Positions 56,386 to 64,000 of a DNA stretch of 64,000 nucleotides are shown here, one piece after another. The stretch is from Pseudomonas mosselii (GTDB taxonomy: Bacteria; Pseudomonadota; Gammaproteobacteria; Pseudomonadales; Pseudomonadaceae). The stretch lies in assembly GCF_019823065.1 (NCBI RefSeq), contig NZ_CP081966.1, positions 5,983,501-6,047,500 of the forward strand, in the 5' to 3' direction. Numbering within the stretch: the first letter of the stretch is position 1; each line of letters begins with the position of its first letter. The notes under the pieces were generated by a model, which was given only the letters and a program-made list of their open reading frames with translations, did no database searches and was not told the origin of the DNA. The position numbers and the translations under genes are program-made.

Positions 56386-59300
56386 ATGACGCAAGCCACT
56401 GCTTTCCTTCATACCAACCCAGGCGAATTCGCCGAGTCCGTTACGCCGCCCAGCACCTGGATCGCCGCCGGGCGAGGTAACGCCCTGACCGAGGCGGATC
56501 AACGCCGACGCCAGGCCGCCAAGGCATTGCAGAGCCTGTTCGAGCAAGCCCCTTCGACAGGTGCACAGTCGCTCCAGCAGCATTGGGACAGCCGCATGCC
56601 CGGCCAGTCGATCGCGCGCCGGGCGTTCGCGCAGCGGCAACTGCGCGTGCATTTCCAGAGCGCGCTCGAGCTCAACCACGGCCTCGATCGCCTCCAGGCC
56701 AAGGCACTGGAGCAGTGCCAACTGAGTGACAGCACCCAGTACGCCCAACTGCACTGGCAGCAGCCGGGTCCACCGATCGGCGCCTGCCCAGGGGCCTTGC
56801 TGATCCGCCCGACGGCGCCAGGCAACCCCTGGGTTCTCTACCGCCCCGATGCCAACAACCCCATTCGCGCCTTCCAGGACGAAGCGTCGCTCAAGCAATG
56901 GGCGCACGAGCACCGCCAGCGCCTGTGGCGCAACCCACCCGTGGCACTGATGGACGACAGCGGCAGCATCGAGGTGATCGCCGGGTCCGCAGACGGCTTT
57001 ACCGATCTGCTGGACAGCCTGTTGGCCGTTCAGGCACACCCGCTTGAGTTCAAGGCGGAACTCCCGGTGGCATTGAGCCAGGACCTGACGCAACGGGTCA
57101 GCGACGACGACGCCCTGGCGCTCGAAGAGGTTCATTTCGACGTGCTGGACGAACGCTTGCCGCTCGGCTGGCGCAAGCAGCGAATCGACCGTCAGGAACA
57201 GTTGCTGGCCTCCTACCTGGGGGGCGACACCGAGCCCAAGTCCCCACGCATGGCGACCTTGCGCACGCACCAGGCCAAGCTGGACGAACTGGACAACGCC
57301 CTGCAAAAACTGCTGGCCAAGCTCCCAGAGACACAGACGGAACAAACCTGGGGCGAGGCCAACCGCTTCGAGCACCTCAGCCAGCACTTCGCCAACCTCT
57401 TATTGCAGGAAGCCGAGTTTCAGCACACGCTGGGCGAGCTTGGCACGCCGCACCTGGCGTGGGTTCACGCATTGCTGGAGCGGCCTGAACCCAGCCTGCA
57501 GCGCCCCATCGTGCCAGGCGCCTTGAAGCTGGTGGTGGGCGACCGTACATGGCACCTGACCGGCTACCTCACCCTCAGGGCCCGCGCCGAAGACAACGCA
57601 AGCGAGCCCGACACCTCGGTGCTGCTCTACAAGCCGGGCCACGAGGGCGGCCTGATGCGCTTCGAGGATGAGGCGCAACTGTTCCGCCAACTGCTGAACA
57701 CCGCCCAAGGCGCCTGGCCTGAAACGCTGCTGGAAAGCGCCTGGCCGCAAGACACCAACGCGTTGGTCCAGCGTTTGGACGACCCCGACCTGACGCCGAA
57801 GCTGGTCAACCCACCCATCACCAACCATGCCTTCGACTACCTGGTGCAAACCCACCTGGTCCTGCTCACCCAGGCCGATACCACCACGCAATTGCAATTG
57901 CGCTGGAAGCTCGGTGCCAGCCGCAATACCGCCAGGACGCAAGCGTTCGAACGGCTCGCCGAACGCAACCGCACCGCCCACCTGAACGCACGCCTGCAAA
58001 CCCTGAAGCACCTCGATGCCCCCCAACGCGCCGCGCTGGCGGCAGCGTTGGACGCCCTGCGCACCGCCATGCGCGCCTCCAGTGCGCTGCTGGCCAAGGA
58101 CCTGCCCGAGCGCGAGCGGTTCGCGCATGACCGACTGTACGCCCACCTGCGCACGACCTGCGCACTCACCATCGTCCCCAAGATCACCCTGAACATCGCC
58201 GATCGCACGGGCATACAGCGTGTGCCGCTGCCCGAATCCGGCTTCAGCAACGCCTACAAGGAAGTCGTCACCTTCAGCGCCGAGCGCAGCGACGTCGCGC
58301 TGGAGCGCTTCCTGCTCTGGGCACTGGATGAAGACCTGCGCCGGCGCCTGGGCAACGCCAGGATCGTGTTCGCCCCCCCTGCCCTCGCCCCCACTCTGCA
58401 AGCGCTGACCCACACCGACATCGCCGACCTGGTGAAGACCCTGGACCTGGCCGGCGCCTACGAAAAGCAGATACTCCGCGCCTTCAAGGGTGACCAGCAG
58501 CAGTCTGACTGGGAAGCGCAGTGGCGTCAGGAAACCCTGCGCGCACCGTTCGAGCACCAATTGCAGATCCTGGCCCTCAGCCAGCCTGCGGCCCTCGATG
58601 AAGAAGGCGCAGACATGTTCCAGCGCTTCTGCCGGGAACAGCTCGACGCTACCGTGACCAAAACGGTCAACCACCTGGGCTTGGACCTGCGGCCAGGCGT
58701 TGCGGCCGACGGCAGCGCCCGCAACGTGCCGCTGGCCGGTCTGTTCCTCCTCGAAGCGGCCAGTGGGCCCGTGCTGTTGCTGATGCCGGATGCCCCGAAC
58801 GGCAGGGTCGTCAGCCAGCACGCCAGCCGTGAGGCTGCGTGCCTGGCCCTGGAAGAGCTGGCCATCGACGATGCCATGCGCAACTTCCTCGCCAGCCGCC
58901 CCCTCGACGGGGACAGCCAAACCCACCTGTCCTACATCAACCAGGCCCTGCTCAAGTCGTTCTCCGGGTTCATCGCGGCGGGCACCGTGCGCTCCGAACC
59001 CATCGCCGAGGTGCAGGCCAGCCTGTTGATGGGCCGCCTGATCATGGAGCATCGCGCCTCATCCCGCAGCCAAACGGACCTGTTCCTGGAAAACGCAGCC
59101 ATTAGCCACGGGCGAGTCTACGACTACATCAAGCTGGCCCTGGGCTTCCTGCCTGGGGTCGGTGCGCTGGTGGCCCTGTACGACGGCTGGCACGCCGCCA
59201 ATGCCAGCGTGGAGGCGTTCCTGCGAGGTGACCCTGGCGAGGGTGTCGAACACCTGAACAGCGTGTTCCAGTCACTGATCGATGCCGTTTTCGACCTCAC

Positions 59301-61512
59301 GCCCACCGTCCTGGCCAGCAACCCCCAGGTCCTGGCACGCACGCGCAGTCGCCAGCAGCTTGCCGGCCTGCGCGCCACGACCGTGACCCGCCAAGGGCGC
59401 CCCCAGCCGTTCCAGGGATACGCCAGCGAAGCCCCTGTCGGGCGCTGGACAACTCACCCTGATGCCCACGGCCGAGGCGTGTACCGGCATGTCGAGAGCG
59501 GGTACGACTATATCCTGCACCAAGGTGCGCATTACCCCGTGGAATGGGATACCACCTACCTGACCTGGCGTCTCAAGGGCAGCGCATCGCGGACCTACAA
59601 ACAGCCCGTGCGGCTCGACGAGCTGGGGGGCTGGCAGCCTCATGGGGGCTTGAGCGGGCGCCTGGTGGACGGCGGCCTGGCCGGTGGCGGCGCCTTCCTC
59701 GGCCGCCTCTACCAGCAGGGTTGGGAGAATTTGCGTGGCTACCTTGGCCGCCAGCCTGCGCTGCGTTCGCCGCAACAAGTGGCGCTGGATATCGACCAAG
59801 GGCGCCTCACTCAGCAGGCCAAGGTAACCGCCAGCCTGGACAAGCTGAAACGCGCCATCGCCGATCACACGGCCAGCTCGGCGGCGCCCATCACCCAATC
59901 CAGGGCAGTCCTCCAAGCCCAGCACGCCTATACGGAGCAGTTGCAAACCTTCGTCATCTTCCACGAGCAAAGCCTGGCGCGCCTGCGCAGCAGCCGGGCC
60001 CTGTGGGGCCAGATGCCGAGGCAATTCCGCGACGGCCTGGCGTTCAACCTGGTGCACCAGCACCCCAGCCTGATTCGCCAATACCAGTTCCAGATGCAAG
60101 GACATTTCGATGAGGTCAGGCGACTGCAGCATGCGCTGGACAGCGACCCCACCGACCCGCTTGCGCAGTTGAAGGCGCTACGCGCCGAGCAAGGCCGCAT
60201 GGCGCACTCGCTGGAAAAGCTGGAAACAGAGTTCCGCCGCGCAGCCACCCTCAGGAACACCGTCCAGGGCCCACAGCTCACCACCTACCAGTTGGAACTC
60301 GACAAGCTGGGCATGCCGCTGGACCCGAACGGCTACCGGGTCGTGCGCCTTTCGATCCAGGCGGCCAATGTGATCAGGTTGCCAGCAACGGCCGGCTACG
60401 ACTTCTTGCTCGCGTTGCGCCAGATAAACCGGGAGCTCAGCCATCTGCGCAACATGCTGTTCAGCCATCAGGACATGACCTCCGCCGGGCTGAGTCGGGC
60501 GCAGGAGCACCGTTTCCTACAACAGGTGAAAGCACGCTATCAGCGCTTCGACAACCAGATGACCAGTTGGCAGGACACCTTCCCCGACTTCGTCACTGCG
60601 CAGAGCACCCAAGCGATGCGCGCGGAGTTGACCACGTTGATGGCCGAGGTCGACGCCGCCCTCTCTGCATCGGCACCGGTCAGGACGCCTGCTCGCATCA
60701 ACCGAGGCGCGAGCAGGCCCCGCCTGTTCGAAACCGTCGACCAACAACTGCTGATTGGCCGCGAGGTCACCATCGACGGGCAACCGCGGATGCAGATCGG
60801 CAACCAGCTGGCTCCGGAGTCACAGACCACCTTCTCGCGCACACCCGAAAACCGCTGGCAATCGCCCCGAGCCACACCACCGGTGCCGACGGCGAGCCTG
60901 CAGTCCCTGATGGCGACGGCCAGGACACGCCTGGGCAATGTCGCCAACCAGCAGGCCAAGCTGCGCCGATACAAAAACCTGAACATGGCACCGGCCAGCC
61001 TGCAGGATCTGGCAGACGGCTATGCCACCACGCTCAAGGACCTGGCCCAGGACATCCTGCGCAAGGGCGGCGACACCCTGAGCGAGGCGCAACACGCCGT
61101 GGCGCGCAACCTCGAGCAAGCGGCCACGGGCCTACAAACGCTGGGCAAGCAACTGCGTATCGAGCAGACGAAAGCCACGCCGCAGCCGCTAGCCGGCCAC
61201 TTGGAGTACCTGCACGCGCAAGAGGAGGTGGATATCAAGTGGTCCCGCCAGCTCGAGCCGGCGAAGAACAAACAGGGGCAGGCGATCGAATACCTGGAGG
61301 AATACCGCATCGATGACGCACGCACCGGCGAGCCGCTCTGGTACGCCCACTTCCACTTCAAGAAACGGCCCGGCAACGGCTTCGCCCGTCTGGAGGCCGG
61401 ACACTTGAAGTTGGCCAGCGAGCGCAACCAGCGGGCCAACGCGTGGCGAGGCCCCCTCAACGAAAGCCAGGCCAGCGCGTTATTCGGCGGGTTGAGACCG
61501 ACCGAGGGTTGA
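56386..61512 (+). CDS. Giant 1708-aa toxin-like protein, DUF6543 (dermonecrotic toxin-like) type
   Basis: The product is 1708 residues, starting MTQATAFLHTNPGEFAESVT. An in-frame stop 14 codons upstream makes this the only start, although the ribosome site is poor. It resembles the large Pseudomonas proteins annotated as dermonecrotic toxin domain-containing (DUF6543). Recurrent motifs: 'VLYRPDANNPIRAFQDEASL' (about 149), 'VLLYKPGHEGGLMRFEDEAQ' (about 411), 'LLLMPDAPNGRVVSQHASRE' (about 796). A hydrophobic stretch lies at about 914-932 ('LALGFLPGVGALVALYDGW'), then 'GVYRHVESGYDYILHQGAHY' and 'VEWDTTYLTWRLKG' (about 1030-1065), helical coiled-coil-like parts, and a C-terminal 'EPLWYAHFHFKKRPGNGF' block (about 1650). 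There is no signal peptide and no RHS or RTX repeats. Function is unknown. Confidence 0.72.
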   Translation: MTQATAFLHTNPGEFAESVTPPSTWIAAGRGNALTEADQRRRQAAKALQSLFEQAPSTGAQSLQQHWDSRMPGQSIARRAFAQRQLRVHFQSALELNHGLDRLQAKALEQCQLSDSTQYAQLHWQQPGPPIGACPGALLIRPTAPGNPWVLYRPDANNPIRAFQDEASLKQWAHEHRQRLWRNPPVALMDDSGSIEVIAGSADGFTDLLDSLLAVQAHPLEFKAELPVALSQDLTQRVSDDDALALEEVHFDVLDERLPLGWRKQRIDRQEQLLASYLGGDTEPKSPRMATLRTHQAKLDELDNALQKLLAKLPETQTEQTWGEANRFEHLSQHFANLLLQEAEFQHTLGELGTPHLAWVHALLERPEPSLQRPIVPGALKLVVGDRTWHLTGYLTLRARAEDNASEPDTSVLLYKPGHEGGLMRFEDEAQLFRQLLNTAQGAWPETLLESAWPQDTNALVQRLDDPDLTPKLVNPPITNHAFDYLVQTHLVLLTQADTTTQLQLRWKLGASRNTARTQAFERLAERNRTAHLNARLQTLKHLDAPQRAALAAALDALRTAMRASSALLAKDLPERERFAHDRLYAHLRTTCALTIVPKITLNIADRTGIQRVPLPESGFSNAYKEVVTFSAERSDVALERFLLWALDEDLRRRLGNARIVFAPPALAPTLQALTHTDIADLVKTLDLAGAYEKQILRAFKGDQQQSDWEAQWRQETLRAPFEHQLQILALSQPAALDEEGADMFQRFCREQLDATVTKTVNHLGLDLRPGVAADGSARNVPLAGLFLLEAASGPVLLLMPDAPNGRVVSQHASREAACLALEELAIDDAMRNFLASRPLDGDSQTHLSYINQALLKSFSGFIAAGTVRSEPIAEVQASLLMGRLIMEHRASSRSQTDLFLENAAISHGRVYDYIKLALGFLPGVGALVALYDGWHAANASVEAFLRGDPGEGVEHLNSVFQSLIDAVFDLTPTVLASNPQVLARTRSRQQLAGLRATTVTRQGRPQPFQGYASEAPVGRWTTHPDAHGRGVYRHVESGYDYILHQGAHYPVEWDTTYLTWRLKGSASRTYKQPVRLDELGGWQPHGGLSGRLVDGGLAGGGAFLGRLYQQGWENLRGYLGRQPALRSPQQVALDIDQGRLTQQAKVTASLDKLKRAIADHTASSAAPITQSRAVLQAQHAYTEQLQTFVIFHEQSLARLRSSRALWGQMPRQFRDGLAFNLVHQHPSLIRQYQFQMQGHFDEVRRLQHALDSDPTDPLAQLKALRAEQGRMAHSLEKLETEFRRAATLRNTVQGPQLTTYQLELDKLGMPLDPNGYRVVRLSIQAANVIRLPATAGYDFLLALRQINRELSHLRNMLFSHQDMTSAGLSRAQEHRFLQQVKARYQRFDNQMTSWQDTFPDFVTAQSTQAMRAELTTLMAEVDAALSASAPVRTPARINRGASRPRLFETVDQQLLIGREVTIDGQPRMQIGNQLAPESQTTFSRTPENRWQSPRATPPVPTASLQSLMATARTRLGNVANQQAKLRRYKNLNMAPASLQDLADGYATTLKDLAQDILRKGGDTLSEAQHAVARNLEQAATGLQTLGKQLRIEQTKATPQPLAGHLEYLHAQEEVDIKWSRQLEPAKNKQGQAIEYLEEYRIDDARTGEPLWYAHFHFKKRPGNGFARLEAGHLKLASERNQRANAWRGPLNESQASALFGGLRPTEG

Positions 61513-61563
61513 ACCGCTACTGCGGGGCAAGCCTGCGATGGGCCGCACGGCGCCCTGCAGCCA

Positions 61564-61779
61564 TCACAGCTTGGCGATGGACACTTCGGTGGATTTCACG
61601 AACGCGATCACTTCACTGCCCACCTGCAGCTCCAGCTCCTTCACGGAGCGGGTGGTGATCACCGAAGTGACGATACCGGAGGCGGTCTGCACGTCGATTT
61701 CCGACAGTACCGGGCCTTCGAGGATTTCCTTCACGGTGCCTTTGAATTGGTTGCGAACGTTGATGGCTTTGATGGTCAT
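61564..61779 (-). CDS. ssuF: TOBE-domain molybdopterin-binding protein SsuF
   Basis: SsuF is a 71-residue Mop-type protein with a single TOBE domain: 'MTIKAINVRNQFKGTVKEIL', 'EGPVLSEIDVQTASGIVTSV' and 'ITTRSVKELELQVGSEVIAF'. It is the last gene of the P. putida-type ssuEADCBF operon and is required for growth on aromatic sulfate esters and sulfonates in that group. It follows ssuB by 29 bp on the same strand. Mop proteins bind molybdate; how this one helps desulfonation is not settled. Confidence 0.9.
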   Translation of the reverse strand: MTIKAINVRNQFKGTVKEILEGPVLSEIDVQTASGIVTSVITTRSVKELELQVGSEVIAFVKSTEVSIAKL

Positions 61780-61808
61780 GGCGTCATTCCTTTTGGGGCT
61801 TCGAGGAT

Positions 61809-62624
61809 TCAGTGGGCCCAACGCAACTGCGTGGGCAAGGGGGCTACAGGTTCCGGATCGGGCGGGGTGCCCGGGACGGACAGAACACGGTTGAGCACTT
61901 CGCTTTCCAGCGCCGCCAGGCGGTGCGAACCCCGCACCCGTGGCCGGGGCAGGTCGACGACCAGGTCCAGGCCGACGGCGCCGTCTTCGATCAGGATCAC
62001 ACGGTCGGCCACGGCGACGGCTTCGCTGACGTCGTGGGTGACCAGCAACACGGTGAAACCGTGCTGGCGCCACAGGCGCTCGATCAATTGCTGCATTTCA
62101 ATGCGGGTCAGGGCATCCAGCGCACCCAATGGCTCGTCCAGCAGCAGCAGGCGCGGCTGGTGAATGAGCGCCCGGGCCAGGGCCACCCGCTGTTTCTGGC
62201 CGCCGGACAACGCCGCCGGCCAGTCGTTGGCGCGATCGACCAGGCCGACCGCCTCCAGTGCCTCCAGGGCACGGGGCCGCCAGTTGCCGGACAAGCCCAG
62301 GCCCACGTTGTCGATCACCTTCTTCCAGGGCAGCAGACGCGCGTCCTGGAACATCAGGCGGGTATCCTCGCGGGCCTCGGCCAGCGGTGCGGCCCCCGCC
62401 AGCAGTTGGCCGGCGCTGGGTTGGTCGAGCCCGGCCAGCAGGCGCAGCAAGGTGCTCTTGCCGCAGCCACTGCGACCGACGATGGCGACGAACTGGCCGG
62501 CCGGAATGTGCAGGTCGATGCCGCGCAGCACTTCACGCTGGCCAAAGGTGCGACGCAGATCGCGGGCCGCCAGGGGGATGCCACGCAGCAGGCGTGGCGG
62601 CTGTTCCTTGAGCACGGTCATCAT
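61809..62624 (-). CDS. ssuB: Sulfonate ABC transporter ATP-binding protein SsuB
   Basis: SsuB powers import of alkanesulfonates under sulfur limitation. The 271-residue product has Walker [10 protein letters not shown] (residues 50-58), the signature '[20 protein letters not shown]' at about 138-157 and Walker B '[20 protein letters not shown]'. The start at ATG 62624 overlaps the ssuC stop as ATGA. Its C-terminal 40 residues carry an unconserved tail. It is a typical SsuB by sequence and context. Confidence 0.95.
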   Translation of the reverse strand: MMTVLKEQPPRLLRGIPLAARDLRRTFGQREVLRGIDLHIPAGQFVAIVGRSGCGKSTLLRLLAGLDQPSAGQLLAGAAPLAEAREDTRLMFQDARLLPWKKVIDNVGLGLSGNWRPRALEALEAVGLVDRANDWPAALSGGQKQRVALARALIHQPRLLLLDEPLGALDALTRIEMQQLIERLWRQHGFTVLLVTHDVSEAVAVADRVILIEDGAVGLDLVVDLPRPRVRGSHRLAALESEVLNRVLSVPGTPPDPEPVAPLPTQLRWAH

Positions 62625-63418
62625 GCGCCCTCCTTCTTCGCCACCTGGTACGCCGGGTGCCAGCGCAGCCATACCCGCTCCAGGCCCCGGGCAGCCAGGT
62701 CGGCCAGCTTGCCGAGCACCGCGTACAGGACGATGGCCAGCACCACCACATCGGTCTGCAGGAACTCGCGGGCGTTCATCGCCAGGTAGCCGATGCCGGC
62801 GTTGGCCGAGATGGTCTCGGCGACGATCAGCGTCAGCCACATGAAGCCCAGGGCGAAGCGCACGCCGACCAGGATCGAGGGCAGCGCCCCCGGCAGGATC
62901 ACCTGGCGGAACAGCGCGAAGCCCGACAGCCCGTAGCTGCGCGCCATCTCCACCAGTGCCGGATCGACGTTGCGGATCCCGTGGTAGGTGTTCAGGTAGA
63001 TAGGGAACAACGTCCCCAGCGCCACCAGGAAGATCTTTGCCGACTCGTCGATGCCGAACCACAGGATCACCAGCGGGATCAGCGCCAGGTGCGGCACGTT
63101 GCGGATCATCTGCACCGAGCTGTCGAGCAGACGCTCGCCCCAGTTCGACAGGCCGGTGATGAAGCCCAGCAACAGGCCGATGCTGCCGCCGATCACGAAG
63201 CCCAGGCCGGCACGCCAGCCGCTGATGGCCAGGTGGGTCCAGATCTGGCCGCTACGCACCAGCTCGACACCGGCACTGACCACCGCGCTCGGCGCCGGCA
63301 GGATGCGGGTCGACAGCCAGCCCGCGCTGACCGCCAGTTGCCATATCGCCAGCAGCAGGATCGGCAGGGCCCAGGGCGCCAGGCGCTTGGACCAGGTGGT
63401 GGTGGATGCACGACTCAT
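62621..63418 (-). CDS. ssuC: Sulfonate ABC transporter permease SsuC
   Basis: SsuC is the inner membrane permease of the sulfonate uptake system. The 265-residue product has several membrane segments and the binding-protein-dependent EAA-like loop, '[20 protein letters not shown]' and '[20 protein letters not shown]'. N-terminal '[20 protein letters not shown]' and '[20 protein letters not shown]' are also typical. It sits between ssuD and ssuB with a 4-bp overlap to ssuB. Confidence 0.95.
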   Translation of the reverse strand: MSRASTTTWSKRLAPWALPILLLAIWQLAVSAGWLSTRILPAPSAVVSAGVELVRSGQIWTHLAISGWRAGLGFVIGGSIGLLLGFITGLSNWGERLLDSSVQMIRNVPHLALIPLVILWFGIDESAKIFLVALGTLFPIYLNTYHGIRNVDPALVEMARSYGLSGFALFRQVILPGALPSILVGVRFALGFMWLTLIVAETISANAGIGYLAMNAREFLQTDVVVLAIVLYAVLGKLADLAARGLERVWLRWHPAYQVAKKEGA

Positions 63419-63429
63419 GACCCCGGTCC

Positions 63430-64000
63430 TCAGCTCTGCGACACGGACTTGGGCAGGATGTCGTTGGCGACCATTTCACCGAACGGGCTCACGTAGCCAC
63501 CGGTCTTCGGCTGCTCCGGGCGCTGCACGTCAAGGTGCGGGAACAGCAGCTCGGCGACTCGGTACGACTCCTCCAGGTGTGGATAACCGGAGAAGATGAA
63601 CGTGTCGATGCCAAGATCGGCGTATTCCTTGACCCGCGCCGCAACGGTCGGGCCATCACCCACCAGCGCGGTGCCGGCACCGCCACGCACCAGGCCGACA
63701 CCGGCCCACAGGTTCGGCGCCACTTCCAGCTTGTCGCGCTTGCCGCCGTGCAGCGCGGCCATGCGCTGCTGACCGACCGAGTCGAAGCGCGCCAGCGATG
63801 CCTGGGCGCGGGCGATGGTGTCGTCGTCCAGGTGCGAGATCAGCCTGTCGGCGGCGGTCCAGGCCTCTTCATTGGTTTCCCGCACGATCACGTGCAAGCG
63901 GATGCCGAAGCGCACTTCACGGCCTTGGGCCGCGGCCTTCTCGCGCACCTGAGCGATTTTCTCGGCGACGGCCGCCGGCGGCTCGCCCCAGGTCAGGTAC
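63430..64000 (-). CDS. ssuD: FMNH2-dependent alkanesulfonate monooxygenase SsuD (partial, N-terminus cut by window edge)
   Basis: SsuD (EC 1.14.14.5) splits alkanesulfonates to aldehyde and sulfite using FMNH2 from SsuE. Only the C-terminal 189 residues lie in the window. They read '[20 protein letters not shown]', '[20 protein letters not shown]', '[20 protein letters not shown]' and '[20 protein letters not shown]', which are diagnostic of SsuD. The family is about 380 residues, so roughly half is missing. It starts the ssu genes seen here, 11 bp before ssuC; ssuE and ssuA would lie beyond the edge. Confidence 0.95.
   Translation of the reverse strand, partial: YLTWGEPPAAVAEKIAQVREKAAAQGREVRFGIRLHVIVRETNEEAWTAADRLISHLDDDTIARAQASLARFDSVGQQRMAALHGGKRDKLEVAPNLWAGVGLVRGGAGTALVGDGPTVAARVKEYADLGIDTFIFSGYPHLEESYRVAELLFPHLDVQRPEQPKTGGYVSPFGEMVANDILPKSVSQS

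Noticed and set aside
56343..56480. Alternative ATG at 56343 as the start of the giant protein
   Set aside because: It is out of frame with the long protein; that frame ends at about 56480.
61513..61563. REP copy between the giant gene and ssuF
   Set aside because: Only a fragment (gcggggcaagcc) is recognisable and no second arm is present.

Overview
The window is chromosomal DNA of a Pseudomonas, most probably of the P. putida group. Reasons: high GC throughout, the ssuD-C-B-F sulfonate operon, gshA, tex, ompR-envZ, rimB-rimK, hslR, hslO, pckA, nudE-cysQ and an OprD-family porin in one neighbourhood, and repeated inverted-repeat (REP) sequences built on the motif 'gggcaagcccgctccca'. The gene order from the porin to ssu recalls what I remember of P. 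putida KT2440; this is recollection and was not looked up.

Left part (1-16253): a type VI secretion system. A minus-strand arm (tagH, tssJ, tssK, the last cut by the window edge; tssL and tssM presumably lie beyond it) diverges from a plus-strand operon tssA-tssB-tssC-hcp-tae4-immunity-tssE-tssF-tssG-tssH-vgrG. The divergent region (3250-3646) carries two copies of gtgatatca, 11 bp apart. A cell-wall amidase effector (Tae4) and its probable lipoprotein immunity partner are embedded inside the structural operon. hcp is bracketed by a REP hairpin and a GC-rich hairpin. vgrG ends the cluster with no PAAR, adaptor or cargo gene after it.

Middle (16407-34001): a membrane-anchored glutamate-synthase-like FMN protein, an OprD-family porin (minus), a divergent TonB-dependent siderophore receptor, agmatine deiminase aguA, a 966-residue three-part fusion (APH-type kinase, degenerate M23-like segment, class III PLP aminotransferase/phospho-lyase), the dTDP-L-rhamnose operon rmlBACD with overlapping stop and start codons, and a DctB/DctD-type two-component system translationally coupled to a hotdog thioesterase.

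Right part (34133-64000): mostly housekeeping genes. These are cysQ-nudE, yrfG, a BON-LysM (Kbp-like) protein, fdhD with a YdeP-type molybdopterin oxidoreductase, a glycine-zipper protein, a CheR-like methyltransferase with a LuxR-type response regulator, a thioesterase, pckA, hslO, a PAP2 phosphatase, hslR, rimB-rimK, envZ and ompR, tex with a PaaI-like thioesterase, gshA with a TetR regulator, then a 1708-residue protein resembling the large Pseudomonas 'dermonecrotic toxin-like' (DUF6543) proteins, and finally ssuF-ssuB-ssuC-ssuD (ssuD cut by the edge).

The most interesting items are the 1708-aa toxin-like protein sitting alone at an otherwise core junction, the kinase/pseudo-peptidase/phospho-lyase fusion, and the internal effector-immunity pair of the T6SS. 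I saw no tRNA, rRNA, CRISPR array, insertion sequence or phage genes. Long open frames on the strand opposite real genes are treated as high-GC shadows and left out.
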